Shown one piece after another: positions 10,488 to 18,597 of a DNA stretch of 64,000 bases (within the stretch, counting starts at the first letter, position 1; the number at the start of each line of letters is the position of its first letter). This DNA comes from Brevundimonas vesicularis (GTDB lineage Bacteria > Pseudomonadota > Alphaproteobacteria > Caulobacterales > Caulobacteraceae). The position numbers were made by a program, and so were the translations under genes. Where the stretch lies: contig NZ_CP114278.1 of assembly GCF_027105095.1 (NCBI RefSeq), forward strand, positions 186,001-250,000, given 5' to 3'. The notes below the pieces were generated by a model. It did not search any database and was not told the DNA's origin. It worked only from the letters and a program-made list of their open reading frames with translations.

Positions 10488-12014
10488 TTAGTCGACCCAG
10501 TCCTTCTTGAGGGTGCGCGACGCCCCGATCAGCAGGATCGCGGCCAGCACATAGAAGCCCATACCCGTGTAGATGGCCCAGCGCAGGCTTTCCTCGCCGA
10601 AGCGCGGGGCCAGCAGGTCGCTCATCCAGCCGAAATAATAGAAGCCGACCGCGATCCCGAGCAGATTGTTCAGCAGCAGGAACAGGGCCGAGGCCGTCGA
10701 GCGCATGGCCGCCGGCACCAGATGCTGGACCGCCGCCGTGATCGGACCCAGCCAGGCCAGGTTCAATCCGGTCGGCAACAGGAAGATCAGGAAGGCCAGG
10801 GTCAGCTGCTGAACGTGACTGCCGCCGCCGGGCAGAACCAGGCCGATCAGCCAGGGCGAGTTCATCGCCAGGATGAAGCACGGCGCCGAGATCAGGAAGG
10901 CGACGGCGGGCGTCAGCGGATAGGCGCCCTTGCCCTTCTTGGACAGCTTGTCGGCGATCATGCCGCCCAGCCAGATGCCCAGGATGCCGCCGATCAGGGC
11001 GATGCCGGAATAGTAGATGCTGGTCTGTTTCAAGGTCAGGTCGAAACTGCGCATGAAAAACAACGGCAGCCAGCCGGCGACGCCATACCCGCACACCGAC
11101 GACGAGGCGGCGCCCAGGCCCAGGAGCCAGAAGCTGGGCTTCTTGATCACTACCGAGGCGGTGCGCCGCGCGATCATCAGCGAAACGCCGATCACCACCG
11201 CCAGCAGGCCGCCGAACGCCAGCACCAGCGGATTGCCGAGCGACATGCCCATCAGCCAGCTCAAGGCGCCGAGGATCAGCAGGCCGGCGCCGAGACCCAG
11301 CATGATCTGGGCGGCGATCTTGCCGGCCCGGTCCGTGCCGACGGGGGCGGCGGCCAGGGCCGCGACCTGGGCTTCGGTCTTGATGGCGTCGGTTCCGCCG
11401 CGCCTGGGATCGCGCACCGTGAGACGCAGCAGCGGGGCGACCAGCACGCCCAGCAGGCCGACCACGATGAAGGCGGTTCGCCAGCCGTAGGTCGCAGCCA
11501 GCAGGCCGCCGACCAGGGTGCCCGCCGCCATGCCCAGCGGAATGCCGAAGGCGAAGGCCGCCATGGCCCGCGCGCGCTGATGCGGCGGGAAGTAGTCGGC
11601 GATCAGCGAATAGGCCGGGGCCACGCCGCCCGCCTCGCCGATGCCCACGCCCATTCGGCACAGGAACAGCTGGCCGAACGACCCGGCCATGCCGCACAGG
11701 GCGGTAAAGCCAGACCAGACGGCGAGCGCGCCGGTCATGATCCAGACCCGGCTGAACCGATCCGCCAGCCAGGCCAGGGGTATGGCCAGCGTCGAATATA
11801 CCGAGGCGAAGGCGATGCCGCCCAACAGGCCGAACTGGCTGTCGGACATGCCGAACTCTTCCTTCAGCGGCGCGGCCAGGATGCCGATGATCTGGCGATC
11901 CAGGAAATTCAGCATGTAGATCAGGATCAGAACCGCCAGCACATAGTAGCGATAGCCAGGCCGCTCAGGCCGCTCGGGCCGCGCCTCCTGGACCGTCAGC
12001 GTCTCCGTCGTCAT
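10488..12014 (-). CDS. MFS transporter, Spinster-like
   Basis: This is an inner-membrane major facilitator of about 508 residues from the ATG at 12012-12014. The first helix region has NFLDRQIIGILAAPLKEEFG, and loop 2-3 has the MFS A-motif-like WLADRFSRVWIM. About twelve hydrophobic helices follow, with a long hydrophilic loop near residues 195-250 between the two halves, as in Spinster-type carriers. Such proteins often move lipids, organic acids or aromatic compounds; the substrate here is unknown. It lies downstream of the TonB-dependent receptor on the same strand, with a terminator between them, and may complete an uptake route for the receptor's ligand. An upstream in-frame start adds 22 Arg-rich residues and is less likely. 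Confidence 0.9.
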   Translation of the reverse strand: MTTETLTVQEARPERPERPGYRYYVLAVLILIYMLNFLDRQIIGILAAPLKEEFGMSDSQFGLLGGIAFASVYSTLAIPLAWLADRFSRVWIMTGALAVWSGFTALCGMAGSFGQLFLCRMGVGIGEAGGVAPAYSLIADYFPPHQRARAMAAFAFGIPLGMAAGTLVGGLLAATYGWRTAFIVVGLLGVLVAPLLRLTVRDPRRGGTDAIKTEAQVAALAAAPVGTDRAGKIAAQIMLGLGAGLLILGALSWLMGMSLGNPLVLAFGGLLAVVIGVSLMIARRTASVVIKKPSFWLLGLGAASSSVCGYGVAGWLPLFFMRSFDLTLKQTSIYYSGIALIGGILGIWLGGMIADKLSKKGKGAYPLTPAVAFLISAPCFILAMNSPWLIGLVLPGGGSHVQQLTLAFLIFLLPTGLNLAWLGPITAAVQHLVPAAMRSTASALFLLLNNLLGIAVGFYYFGWMSDLLAPRFGEESLRWAIYTGMGFYVLAAILLIGASRTLKKDWVD

Positions 12015-12097
12015 CGGCGTTTCCCCTCGGCGTCTTGTTGTTCGTTGCGGCGAGCCTAGCCGCAAGTCCGGCCTGTGCAAAATAGGTCCGACAAAGC

Positions 12098-12129
12098 GAA
12101 AAGGGCGGCGGCCCGGAGACCGCCGCCCC
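12098..12129 (-). terminator. Rho-independent terminator after TonB-dependent receptor
   Basis: On the minus strand a stem GGGCGGCGG / CCGCCGCCC with a seven-base loop is followed by TTTT. It lies just past the receptor gene and before the MFS gene. Confidence 0.75.
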
Positions 12130-12155
12130 TCGTCGTCAGGCGTTATGGATGTGGA

Positions 12156-14402
12156 TCAGAACTTCAGACCCAGGGTCGCCGTCACGGTGCGCGGCGGGCC
12201 GTAGAAGCCGATGATCGAGTCGCCAGTCAGGGCGCCGGGGAAGGTGTAGCCGCCGACGCGATAGCGCTCATCGCCCAGGTTCTTGCCGTGGACGCCGAAG
12301 GTCAGACGGTCGTCGGACGAGGTCCAGACGATGCTGGCGTCATACATCCAGTAGGCGTCCTGATCGAGCAGCGGCGCGGGCGTCTCGAACTGCTGATAGG
12401 CGCCGCGATAGGCGACCGACGGAATGAAGGCGATCGACGAACCGTTCTCCATGACCCAATTGTAGTTGGCCGAGATCGATCCGGTCCATTCCGGCGTGTT
12501 CTGGAAATCGCGCTGCGACGACACATCGACGAAGCAGCCGACCGCTGTGGGGCAGGTCGTGTTCAGCGGGCCGGTCGGAATGTAGGCCAGGAACTGGTCG
12601 AACTTGGCGTCGATGTAGCTCAGCGAGGCATTGAACGTCAGAGCGTCGGTAGCGCGCACGCGGCCTTCGAACTCCCAACCGCGGATCGAGGACGAGCCGA
12701 CATTGTCCACCACCGAGGCGATCGTCGCGCCGGCCGGATACTGGGTCGTGATCTGCTGGTTCTCGTAGCTGGAATCGAAGATCGCGGTGGCGAAGGTCAG
12801 GCGACGATCCAGCAGCGACCCCTTCAGGCCGACTTCGTAGGTCTCGACCGTTTCCGGCGCATAGCCGTTGACGGTGGCGGGATACAGGACCGCATCGCCG
12901 CGCATGTCGAAACCGCCCGACTTGAAGCCCTCGCCCCACGAGGCATAGGCCGTAAGATCGGGGCCGAACTTGTAGTTGACCGAGACGCGCGGCGTGAACT
13001 TCTCGAACTCGCGCGTGCGGGTGTAGTTGGTGCGCGGAGCCTCGCCCAAGAACGGCACGGCGGTCGCATTGCCGAAATAGGGGCTGCGGATACCCAAGTA
13101 ACGCTGACGGAAGACGGTGCCTTCCTTCTCGTCCTTGGTGACGCGACCGCCGACCGAGACCGACAGGGCGTCGGTGACATCATAGGAGAAGTCGGCGAAG
13201 GCGGCGTAGCTCTTGGTCGCCACAGAACCCGAGGTCAGGGTCGTCAGATTGGCCAGACCCACGACGGTGTCGAACGCGCCCGAGGCGTTGGCGTCCATGT
13301 AGAAGACGCCGGCGACGCCGTTCAGGCGGCCCGCGCTGACCAGAACCTGGAACTCCTGGCTGAACTGGTCGTCATCATAGGCGGCCGGGATGTCGAGGAT
13401 GGGCTGGGGCAGGTTGTCGAAGTCGATGTTGCCGCGCGTCAGGCCTTCACGATAGGCGGTGATCGACTTGAAGGTGAACATGTCGCTCATCTCCCACTCG
13501 CCGGTCAGCGACACGCCGCGCGTCTGGACGCGATTCTTGTCGCCGGCGCCGGCGTTGGTGTCATAGACGTCAGCGGGCGACGGAGCGACTTCGCGGTGAC
13601 CGTGGCGCGCGTTGGAATCGTCGTTCACCAGATCACCGGCCAAACGGAAGAACAGACTTTCGGTCGGGCTCCATTCCGCGCTGGCGCGGAATGCGGTGAC
13701 GTCCTTGTTGTAGTGTTCATTGCCTGTGTTCAGGTTCTTGCCGTAGCCGTCGCGCAGATAGCGGGCCAGGGCGGCCGAGACCTTGAACTCGTCGCTGAAG
13801 GGCAGCTGAGCGCTGGCGATCACGTCGCGCTGGTTATAGCTGCCGTAGGAGGCGCGCAGGCGTCCCTCGGGCTCGTCGGCATTGATGCGGCTGGTGACGT
13901 ATTTGATGGCGCCGCCGATGGTGTTGCGGCCGTAAAGCGTGCCTTGCGGACCGCGCAGCACCTCGACCCGCTCCACGTCGAAGATGTCCAGAACGGCGGC
14001 CTGCGGACGGGCGACATAGACGTCGTCGATATACAGGCCGACGCCGGGATCGAAGCCCCACAGCGGATCCTGCTGGCCCACGCCGCGAATGAAGGAGATC
14101 AGGGTCGAGTTCGAGCCCCGCGCGGCGTTCAGCGTCAGGCTGGGCGTCGAGCGCGCCAGTTCGGTGATGTCCAGAGCGCCGCGCGCCTCAAGCTGTTCGC
14201 CGCTGACGGCGGTCACGGCGACCGGCACATCCTGCAGGCTTTCCGCGCGGCGGCGCGCGGTGACGACGATGTCGTCGACGGTGGCGGCGTCCTGCGCGTT
14301 CGCGGCCTGAGCGGTCGCCTCCGCGTCCTGGGCGACCGTGGCCCCCGCAAGCACGCCCCACGCCGCGCCGGCCAGCAGCGCGCACTTCACATGACGGTTC
14401 AT
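12156..14402 (-). CDS. TonB-dependent outer-membrane receptor
   Basis: This 748-residue active-transport receptor imports a ligand across the outer membrane using TonB energy. It starts with a signal peptide (MNRHVKCALLAGAAWGVLAG, cleavage near AVA-QDA or similar) and has a TonB-box-like DDIVVTARRR. The plug domain spans about residues 55-165, with FIRGVGQQD, GVGLYIDDVYV and VEVLRGPQGTLYGRNTIGGAI. The 22-strand barrel follows and ends in the aromatic residue of ATLGLKF, as expected for BAM targeting. Many Caulobacteraceae carry dozens of such receptors; the ligand is not evident and this one need not handle iron. A TetR regulator is divergent from it across a 177-base intergenic region. Confidence 0.95.
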   Translation of the reverse strand: MNRHVKCALLAGAAWGVLAGATVAQDAEATAQAANAQDAATVDDIVVTARRRAESLQDVPVAVTAVSGEQLEARGALDITELARSTPSLTLNAARGSNSTLISFIRGVGQQDPLWGFDPGVGLYIDDVYVARPQAAVLDIFDVERVEVLRGPQGTLYGRNTIGGAIKYVTSRINADEPEGRLRASYGSYNQRDVIASAQLPFSDEFKVSAALARYLRDGYGKNLNTGNEHYNKDVTAFRASAEWSPTESLFFRLAGDLVNDDSNARHGHREVAPSPADVYDTNAGAGDKNRVQTRGVSLTGEWEMSDMFTFKSITAYREGLTRGNIDFDNLPQPILDIPAAYDDDQFSQEFQVLVSAGRLNGVAGVFYMDANASGAFDTVVGLANLTTLTSGSVATKSYAAFADFSYDVTDALSVSVGGRVTKDEKEGTVFRQRYLGIRSPYFGNATAVPFLGEAPRTNYTRTREFEKFTPRVSVNYKFGPDLTAYASWGEGFKSGGFDMRGDAVLYPATVNGYAPETVETYEVGLKGSLLDRRLTFATAIFDSSYENQQITTQYPAGATIASVVDNVGSSSIRGWEFEGRVRATDALTFNASLSYIDAKFDQFLAYIPTGPLNTTCPTAVGCFVDVSSQRDFQNTPEWTGSISANYNWVMENGSSIAFIPSVAYRGAYQQFETPAPLLDQDAYWMYDASIVWTSSDDRLTFGVHGKNLGDERYRVGGYTFPGALTGDSIIGFYGPPRTVTATLGLKF

Positions 14403-14579
14403 GATCCTAGACCCCTTTGTCGTTTCCAGCCCGATGGACGCTTTTATTCAGCGTTCAATGATTTTCACGGAACCTACCCGGTTTCGGCCGTCTGTCAAAC
14501 ACTGGACTGACGCAGCGTCACTTGGATCGTCGACCGTGGCGCCGTTGCACCGTCGCAGTCGTGCGCCTAGCCTTGCCGG
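14403..14579. promoter_or_regulatory. Divergent control region between TonB receptor and TetR gene
   Basis: This 177-base region contains a perfect 13-base palindrome TGACGCAGCGTCA at 14508-14520, a plausible TetR operator. On the minus strand TTGACA at 14492-14497, with TAGGTT 17 bases further on, is a possible promoter for the receptor. This is inference from sequence only. Confidence 0.4.
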
Positions 14580-15338
14580 ATGAGCAAGCCGGACGCCGCC
14601 GCCCCCCTTCCCCGCCCCGTCGCCGCCGCGCGCCGCAAGGCGGCGGGCGCTGCACCGGCGCGGCGCGGCCGCCCGCCCAAGACCGAGGCCAAGGCGGCGG
14701 GCGAGACGCGCGACCTGATCCTGGATGCGGCCGAGGACCTGTTTTCCAAACATGGCTTCTATGGCGTCACCATCCGCGAGGTGGCGCGCGAGGCCGGCGT
14801 CGATACGGCCCTGGTACACTACTATTTCGGGGCCAAGCGCGAGCTGTTCGACGCCGTCTTCCTGCGCCGGGCCGAGGTCTGGAACGACGACCGCGTCGCC
14901 GCCATCGACCGCTATGCCGAGACGGCGGGTGACGACATGACGCTGGAGGGCCTGTTGGAGGCCTTCCTGCGGCCGCCGTTCGAATGGTCGCTGAAGGGCG
15001 GGCCGGGCTGGAAACACTATTCCGCCCTGGTCGCCCAGACCAACGCCAACCCCAGCTTCGGCGGCGAGACGATGGCGCGCTATTTCGACCCGGCCATCCA
15101 CCGGCTGATCGAGCTGATCGCCAAGGTGCTGCCCGACGCCAGCGAGGTCGATCTGTACTGGGGCTATCACAATCTGTCGGGCGCCCTGACCCTGACCCTG
15201 GGCGAGACGGGCCGTCTTGACCGGCTGTCGAACGGGCGGGCGCGATCGGGCGATCTGGAGACGGCGGGCGACTATATGGTCCGGTTTGCCGCCGCCGGCT
15301 TCCGGGCCGTGGCGGGTCTGTCAGCGCGCCAAGGCTGA
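14580..15338 (+). CDS. TetR/AcrR family transcriptional regulator
   Basis: The 252-residue protein has the TetR helix-turn-helix near residues 43-90: TRDLILDAAEDLFSKHGFYG, then VTIREVAREAGVDTALVHYYFGAKRELFDAVF. The N-terminal extension is Ala/Arg-rich and holds an AT-hook-like RRGRPPK, which may add minor-groove contacts. The C-terminal ligand domain is family-like but does not identify the effector. It is divergent from the TonB-dependent receptor and probably represses that gene and itself; a palindrome in the shared intergenic region is a candidate operator. Confidence 0.9.
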   Translation: MSKPDAAAPLPRPVAAARRKAAGAAPARRGRPPKTEAKAAGETRDLILDAAEDLFSKHGFYGVTIREVAREAGVDTALVHYYFGAKRELFDAVFLRRAEVWNDDRVAAIDRYAETAGDDMTLEGLLEAFLRPPFEWSLKGGPGWKHYSALVAQTNANPSFGGETMARYFDPAIHRLIELIAKVLPDASEVDLYWGYHNLSGALTLTLGETGRLDRLSNGRARSGDLETAGDYMVRFAAAGFRAVAGLSARQG

Positions 15339-15427
15339 TCGTTCACGCCAGGGCCGGCGCGCACCCGGCTTTCGCCCGGCCGAAAATCATGGTCTCAAGG
15401 CCCGACCTACAGATGCCGAAAGCCGCC

Positions 15428-16192
15428 ATGACGTCCCCTGCCGCCGACCGCCGCCGCACCTTTCTGCGCGGGCTCATTGTGGCCGCGCTCGGGGGCGTGT
15501 TCCTAGCGGTCACCGGCGCTTTCGGCAGCGCAGGCGCGTCGTTGCCCCTGCGTCTCGTCTATTGGGTTCTGGTCATGGTGTTGGGCGGACTGTGGGGCCA
15601 TCTGTGCGGCCTCGTGGTCAGCCGGTTTGTGGATTCGGATGAGCGGCCGTGGCTGAGCATCGCGGTCATGGTGGTCGTGATCACCGGGCCGCTGTGCGTC
15701 ATCGTCTGGGCGGCGACGGGCCTGTTCTTCGCCCAGAGGCTCTATCCGCTGGGCGTGCTGCCGCAACTGGTCGTGCCCGTCGTGATCATCACGGCGGCGG
15801 TGACGACGTTGAACGTCTTTCTGGGTCGGGCCATGCCGGTCCAGACCCATGCGGCGCCGCCCGAGACAGCGGCTCGCCCGGTTCGGTTTCTGGACCGTCT
15901 GCCCATGAAGCTGAAAGGCGCGACGATCCGGGCGGTGCAGGCCGAGGACCACTATCTGCGCATCCACACCGACCGGGGATCGGACCTGATACTGATGCGG
16001 CTGTCGGACGCGGTGGAAGAGCTGGAGGGGCTGGAGGGCGCCCAGACGCACCGCAGCTGGTGGGTGGCGCGCGAGGCGGTGCGCGCCGTCGAACGCGGCG
16101 ACGGCCGCGCGACCCTGACGCTGGACGGCGGTCTGTCGGCGCCCGTCAGCCGCCGCTACGCCCGGATGCTGCGCGACGCCGAATGGTGGTGA
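15428..16192 (+). CDS. Membrane-anchored LytTR DNA-binding regulator
   Basis: The N-terminal half has four hydrophobic segments (starting near FLRGLIVAALGGVFLAVTGA). The C-terminal 100 residues form a LytTR DNA-binding domain: FLDRLPMKLKGATIRAVQAE, DHYLRIHTDRGSDLILMRLS, then THRSWWVAREAVRAV and LTLDGGLSAPVSRRYARML. LytTR domains bind direct repeats in promoters. Such membrane-anchored LytTR regulators occur in several copies in Caulobacteraceae and may sense an envelope signal directly. Starts at 15389, 15413 and 15428 are all in frame; 15428 (MTSPAADRRR) gives the most natural N-terminus, but this is not certain. It ends four bases before the convergent lipoprotein gene. Confidence 0.87.
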   Translation: MTSPAADRRRTFLRGLIVAALGGVFLAVTGAFGSAGASLPLRLVYWVLVMVLGGLWGHLCGLVVSRFVDSDERPWLSIAVMVVVITGPLCVIVWAATGLFFAQRLYPLGVLPQLVVPVVIITAAVTTLNVFLGRAMPVQTHAAPPETAARPVRFLDRLPMKLKGATIRAVQAEDHYLRIHTDRGSDLILMRLSDAVEELEGLEGAQTHRSWWVAREAVRAVERGDGRATLTLDGGLSAPVSRRYARMLRDAEWW

Positions 16193-16196
16193 CGCT

Positions 16197-16658
16197 TCAG
16201 GGGGCGGGCTGGGTGGTCAGCATCGACGCAGGCGCCGCGCAGCCGGTCAGCTCGTCGTCGCCGATCTCGACCTTGGCCGTCAGCGGATAGGTGCGGTCGC
16301 TCATGCCGTCCGAACATTCGGTGGCGATCAGCACGACGTTCAGCGCCTTGTTCAGATTGGTCGAGCTGGCGAAGGTCGCGACAGTGCCCTGGACCGTCGC
16401 GCCATGGTTCGGCGCGCGCTGGGTCGGCTGATCGACGCGGGTGTAGATCAGGGCGTCCGGCGTGATCTCCACGCCCCAGAAGGGTTCCGTCCCCAGCGCC
16501 CGCACCGGCTGGCCCAGATCGACCCCGCCCAGGGTGACGGCGGCCTGGGGCTGCGGGGCCGCCTTGGGCTTGGAATCTTCGCGGTCGTAACAGGCGCTGA
16601 GCGAGAGGCCAGCAACGGCGATGGCGAACGAGGCGGCGGCGAGCGGAATGAGGCGCAT
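16197..16658 (-). CDS. COG3650-type lipoprotein
   Basis: The 153-residue protein has a lipoprotein signal (MRLIPLAAASFAIAVAGLSLSAC, with the lipobox LSAC). The mature part carries VRALGTEPFWGVEITPDALIYTR, the hallmark of the COG3650 family of predicted envelope lipoproteins, and a late conserved ECSDGMSDRTYPLTAKV region. Function of the family is unknown; it is found near or fused to HslJ/META-like domains in other bacteria. It is probably anchored in the outer or inner membrane facing the periplasm. It is divergent from the DNA methyltransferase gene downstream on the plus strand. Confidence 0.82.
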   Translation of the reverse strand: MRLIPLAAASFAIAVAGLSLSACYDREDSKPKAAPQPQAAVTLGGVDLGQPVRALGTEPFWGVEITPDALIYTRVDQPTQRAPNHGATVQGTVATFASSTNLNKALNVVLIATECSDGMSDRTYPLTAKVEIGDDELTGCAAPASMLTTQPAP

Positions 16659-16737
16659 GACGGCTCCTTTTGGTTCGGGCGCAGGTGAGGTCCCCGCCGG
16701 CCTCGGTCAAGGGGCGCGGCTGGGTTATGCTGGTTCC

Positions 16738-17868
16738 ATGTCGATTCGCCCCACCGCATTCGAGTTCTTCGCCGGGGGCGGCCTGGCGGGGCTGGGACTG
16801 TCCGCCGCCGGCATCGACACCGTCTTCGCCAACGACATGGACGGGGCCAAGGCGCGCGCCTTCACGGCCAATCATCCGCATACCCCGTTTCGTCAGGGCG
16901 ATGTCTGGAGCCTGACCGTCGACGATCTGCCGGGACGGCCGGACCTGGCCTGGGCTTCGTCGCCCTGTCAGGACGTCAGCCTGGCGGGCGCGCGCGGCGG
17001 GCTGGAGGCCGGGCGGTCGGGCGCCTTCTGGGGCTTTTGGCGGCTGATGCAGGGCCTCGCGGCCGAGGGACCCAGCCCGCGCGTGATCGTGCTGGAGAAT
17101 GTCATTGGCCTGCTGACTTCCGGGCCAAGAACCGAAATGGGTCGGGATTTCGCGGCCGTCTGCACGGCGATGGTCGAGGCGGGCTATACGGTCGGCGCGC
17201 TGGAGATAGACGCCGCCCACTGGCTGCCCCAGTCGCGGCCGCGTCTGTTCGTGGTGGCCATTCAGGACGAGGCGCCGCGCGCGGCGGGTCCGACCCAGCC
17301 CTTCCATTCAGCGCGTCTCATCGCCGCGCACGCGCGCCTGCCCGAGGTGGTGAAGACGGCCTGGGCCTGGTGGTCGCTGCCTGCGCCGTCGCAGCGCAAT
17401 CTGGACCTGGCGGCCATTCTGGAGCCGGACGACGCCGTCAATTGGCTGGATGATGCGGACGCCATCCTGGCCCTGGCCGCGCCGCTGCACCGCGCCCGGA
17501 TCGCGTCGGCCCTGGCGTCTGGCCAGCGTTGCGTCGGCGCCGCCTATCGCCGAGTGCGGATCGAGAACGGCCATAAGGTTCAGCGGCTCGAAATCCGGTT
17601 CGATGGCCTGGCCGGATGCCTGCGCACGCCGGCCGGCGGCTCGTCGCGCCAATATGTGGTGGTGTGCGATCAAGGCCGGGCGCGGGTTCGGCGTCTGACC
17701 GGGCGCGAGGCCGCGCGGCTGATGGGCGTGTCGGACGACTATCAGTTGCCGTCGAGCGAAAGCGCCGCGCTGAAGCTGATGGGCGATGCGGTGGCCGTGC
17801 CGGTGGTCAGGGCGCTGGCCGAAGGGCTGTTGCTGCCGGCGCTGGTGGATCGACGCGCCGCCGCCTGA
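16738..17868 (+). CDS. DNA (cytosine-5-)-methyltransferase
   Basis: This 376-residue enzyme transfers a methyl group from S-adenosylmethionine to carbon 5 of cytosine. Motif I is FEFFAGGGLAGLGLSAAG, motif IV with the catalytic cysteine is ASSPCQDVSLAG, motif VI is LENVIGLL, and motif VIII is QSRPRLFVVAI. Motifs IX/X are near RRLTGREAARLMGVSDDY and LKLMGDAVAVPVVRALA. The target-recognition region lies between about residues 200 and 310. A longer in-frame start adds 39 residues overlapping the lipoprotein gene and is rejected. No restriction endonuclease or vsr gene is adjacent, so it looks like an orphan methyltransferase. It lies outside the genomic island, among core genes. Confidence 0.93.
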   Translation: MSIRPTAFEFFAGGGLAGLGLSAAGIDTVFANDMDGAKARAFTANHPHTPFRQGDVWSLTVDDLPGRPDLAWASSPCQDVSLAGARGGLEAGRSGAFWGFWRLMQGLAAEGPSPRVIVLENVIGLLTSGPRTEMGRDFAAVCTAMVEAGYTVGALEIDAAHWLPQSRPRLFVVAIQDEAPRAAGPTQPFHSARLIAAHARLPEVVKTAWAWWSLPAPSQRNLDLAAILEPDDAVNWLDDADAILALAAPLHRARIASALASGQRCVGAAYRRVRIENGHKVQRLEIRFDGLAGCLRTPAGGSSRQYVVVCDQGRARVRRLTGREAARLMGVSDDYQLPSSESAALKLMGDAVAVPVVRALAEGLLLPALVDRRAAA

Positions 17869-17892
17869 AGCAGCCGACTGCTCGCCGAGATA

Positions 17893-17925
17893 CAAACACC
17901 CCCCGGGATATCGCCCGAGGGGTGG
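17893..17925 (-). terminator. Terminator-like hairpin after ydbL
   Basis: An 11-base stem (CACCCCTCGGG with CCCGGGGGGTG, one mismatch) is followed by TTTG on the minus strand. It lies between the convergent ydbL and methyltransferase genes and may stop both transcripts. The T tract is short. Confidence 0.6.
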
Positions 17926-17938
17926 GAAAAGCGTGATC

Positions 17939-18298
17939 CTAGCGCTGGACCCACTGGCCCTGGGCGTTGCGGTACCATTGACCCGACGCGATGCGGGGCA
18001 GCAGCTGGGCCTCGAACATCCGGGCCCCGGCGACATCGGCCGAGGTGCCGGCCTCTGCAGCGCTGCGGGCGTAGGCGGCGCGGCGGCCGGAGTTGGTGGC
18101 GTCCACGGCGGCGCGCAGGCTGGCGTCCGAGGTCGGGGTGCGGAAGCCCAGATAACCGTCGGCCTGCTCACCCACGGCGCCGGCGGCCTTGGCTTGGTCG
18201 ATCTGCGCCTTCTGGGCGCTGGTCTGGGCGAGGGCGGCGCCCGCGACGCCCAGAGCCGCAACGGCGGCGCCGATGACGAAGAGTTTGCGGAAGGTCAT
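17939..18298 (-). CDS. ydbL: YdbL family periplasmic protein (DUF1318)
   Basis: This 119-residue protein has a signal peptide (MTFRKLFVIGAAVAALGVAGAALAQ). The mature domain contains KAAGAVGEQADGYLGFRTP and a C-terminal GQWYRNAQGQWVQR, matching the DUF1318/YdbL family. In E. coli YdbL works with the AsmA-like protein YdbH and the lipoprotein YnbE in moving lipids between inner and outer membranes, where YdbL is proposed to control YnbE assembly. It is the last gene of the same three-gene operon here, 34 bases after ynbE. Confidence 0.87.
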   Translation of the reverse strand: MTFRKLFVIGAAVAALGVAGAALAQTSAQKAQIDQAKAAGAVGEQADGYLGFRTPTSDASLRAAVDATNSGRRAAYARSAAEAGTSADVAGARMFEAQLLPRIASGQWYRNAQGQWVQR

Positions 18299-18331
18299 GT
18301 CAGCCTGTCCCTTTCAGAGAGAAGCGGGAAA

Positions 18332-18520
18332 TCAGAAGAGGTTGGGGTTCTGCTGCAACAGCTGCTGCAGCTCCTGGTCCAGCCGAACGCGTACATCGGC
18401 GTCCAGCTTGGCGTAGATCTGGATCGGCGCGACCTCAAGACGGATGGTCGGGGCGCAGGCCGCGAGGGCGACGACGACGGCTCCGAAACCGAGGCCGGCC
18501 AGTTGGCGCTTGTGGATCAT
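18332..18520 (-). CDS. ynbE: YnbE family lipoprotein
   Basis: The 62-residue protein has a lipoprotein signal ending in VVVALAAC and a short mature part with APTIRLEVAPIQIYAKLDADV, then a Gln/Leu-rich tail. This matches YnbE, the outer-membrane lipoprotein partner that is thought to extend the beta-sheet groove of YdbH across the periplasm. A longer in-frame open region upstream overlaps the end of ydbH; the ATG at about 18518-18520 gives the expected lipobox position. It lies between ydbH and ydbL. Confidence 0.85.
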   Translation of the reverse strand: MIHKRQLAGLGFGAVVVALAACAPTIRLEVAPIQIYAKLDADVRVRLDQELQQLLQQNPNLF

Positions 18521-18597
18521 GACATGGGCTCCGGTTCGGCCGAGGGTGATGTCTCTAATAGCACGCCGTCCAATGAACGCGCGCTGAATGGTGAAGT

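Noticed and set aside
12075..14510. 811-codon plus-strand ORF opposite the TonB receptor
   Set aside because: High-GC shadow with Arg/Gly/Ala-rich translation and no domain. The minus-strand receptor is complete.
16621..16737. 39-residue N-terminal extension of the DNA methyltransferase
   Set aside because: It overlaps the divergent lipoprotein gene and signal region and does not match the family N-terminus.
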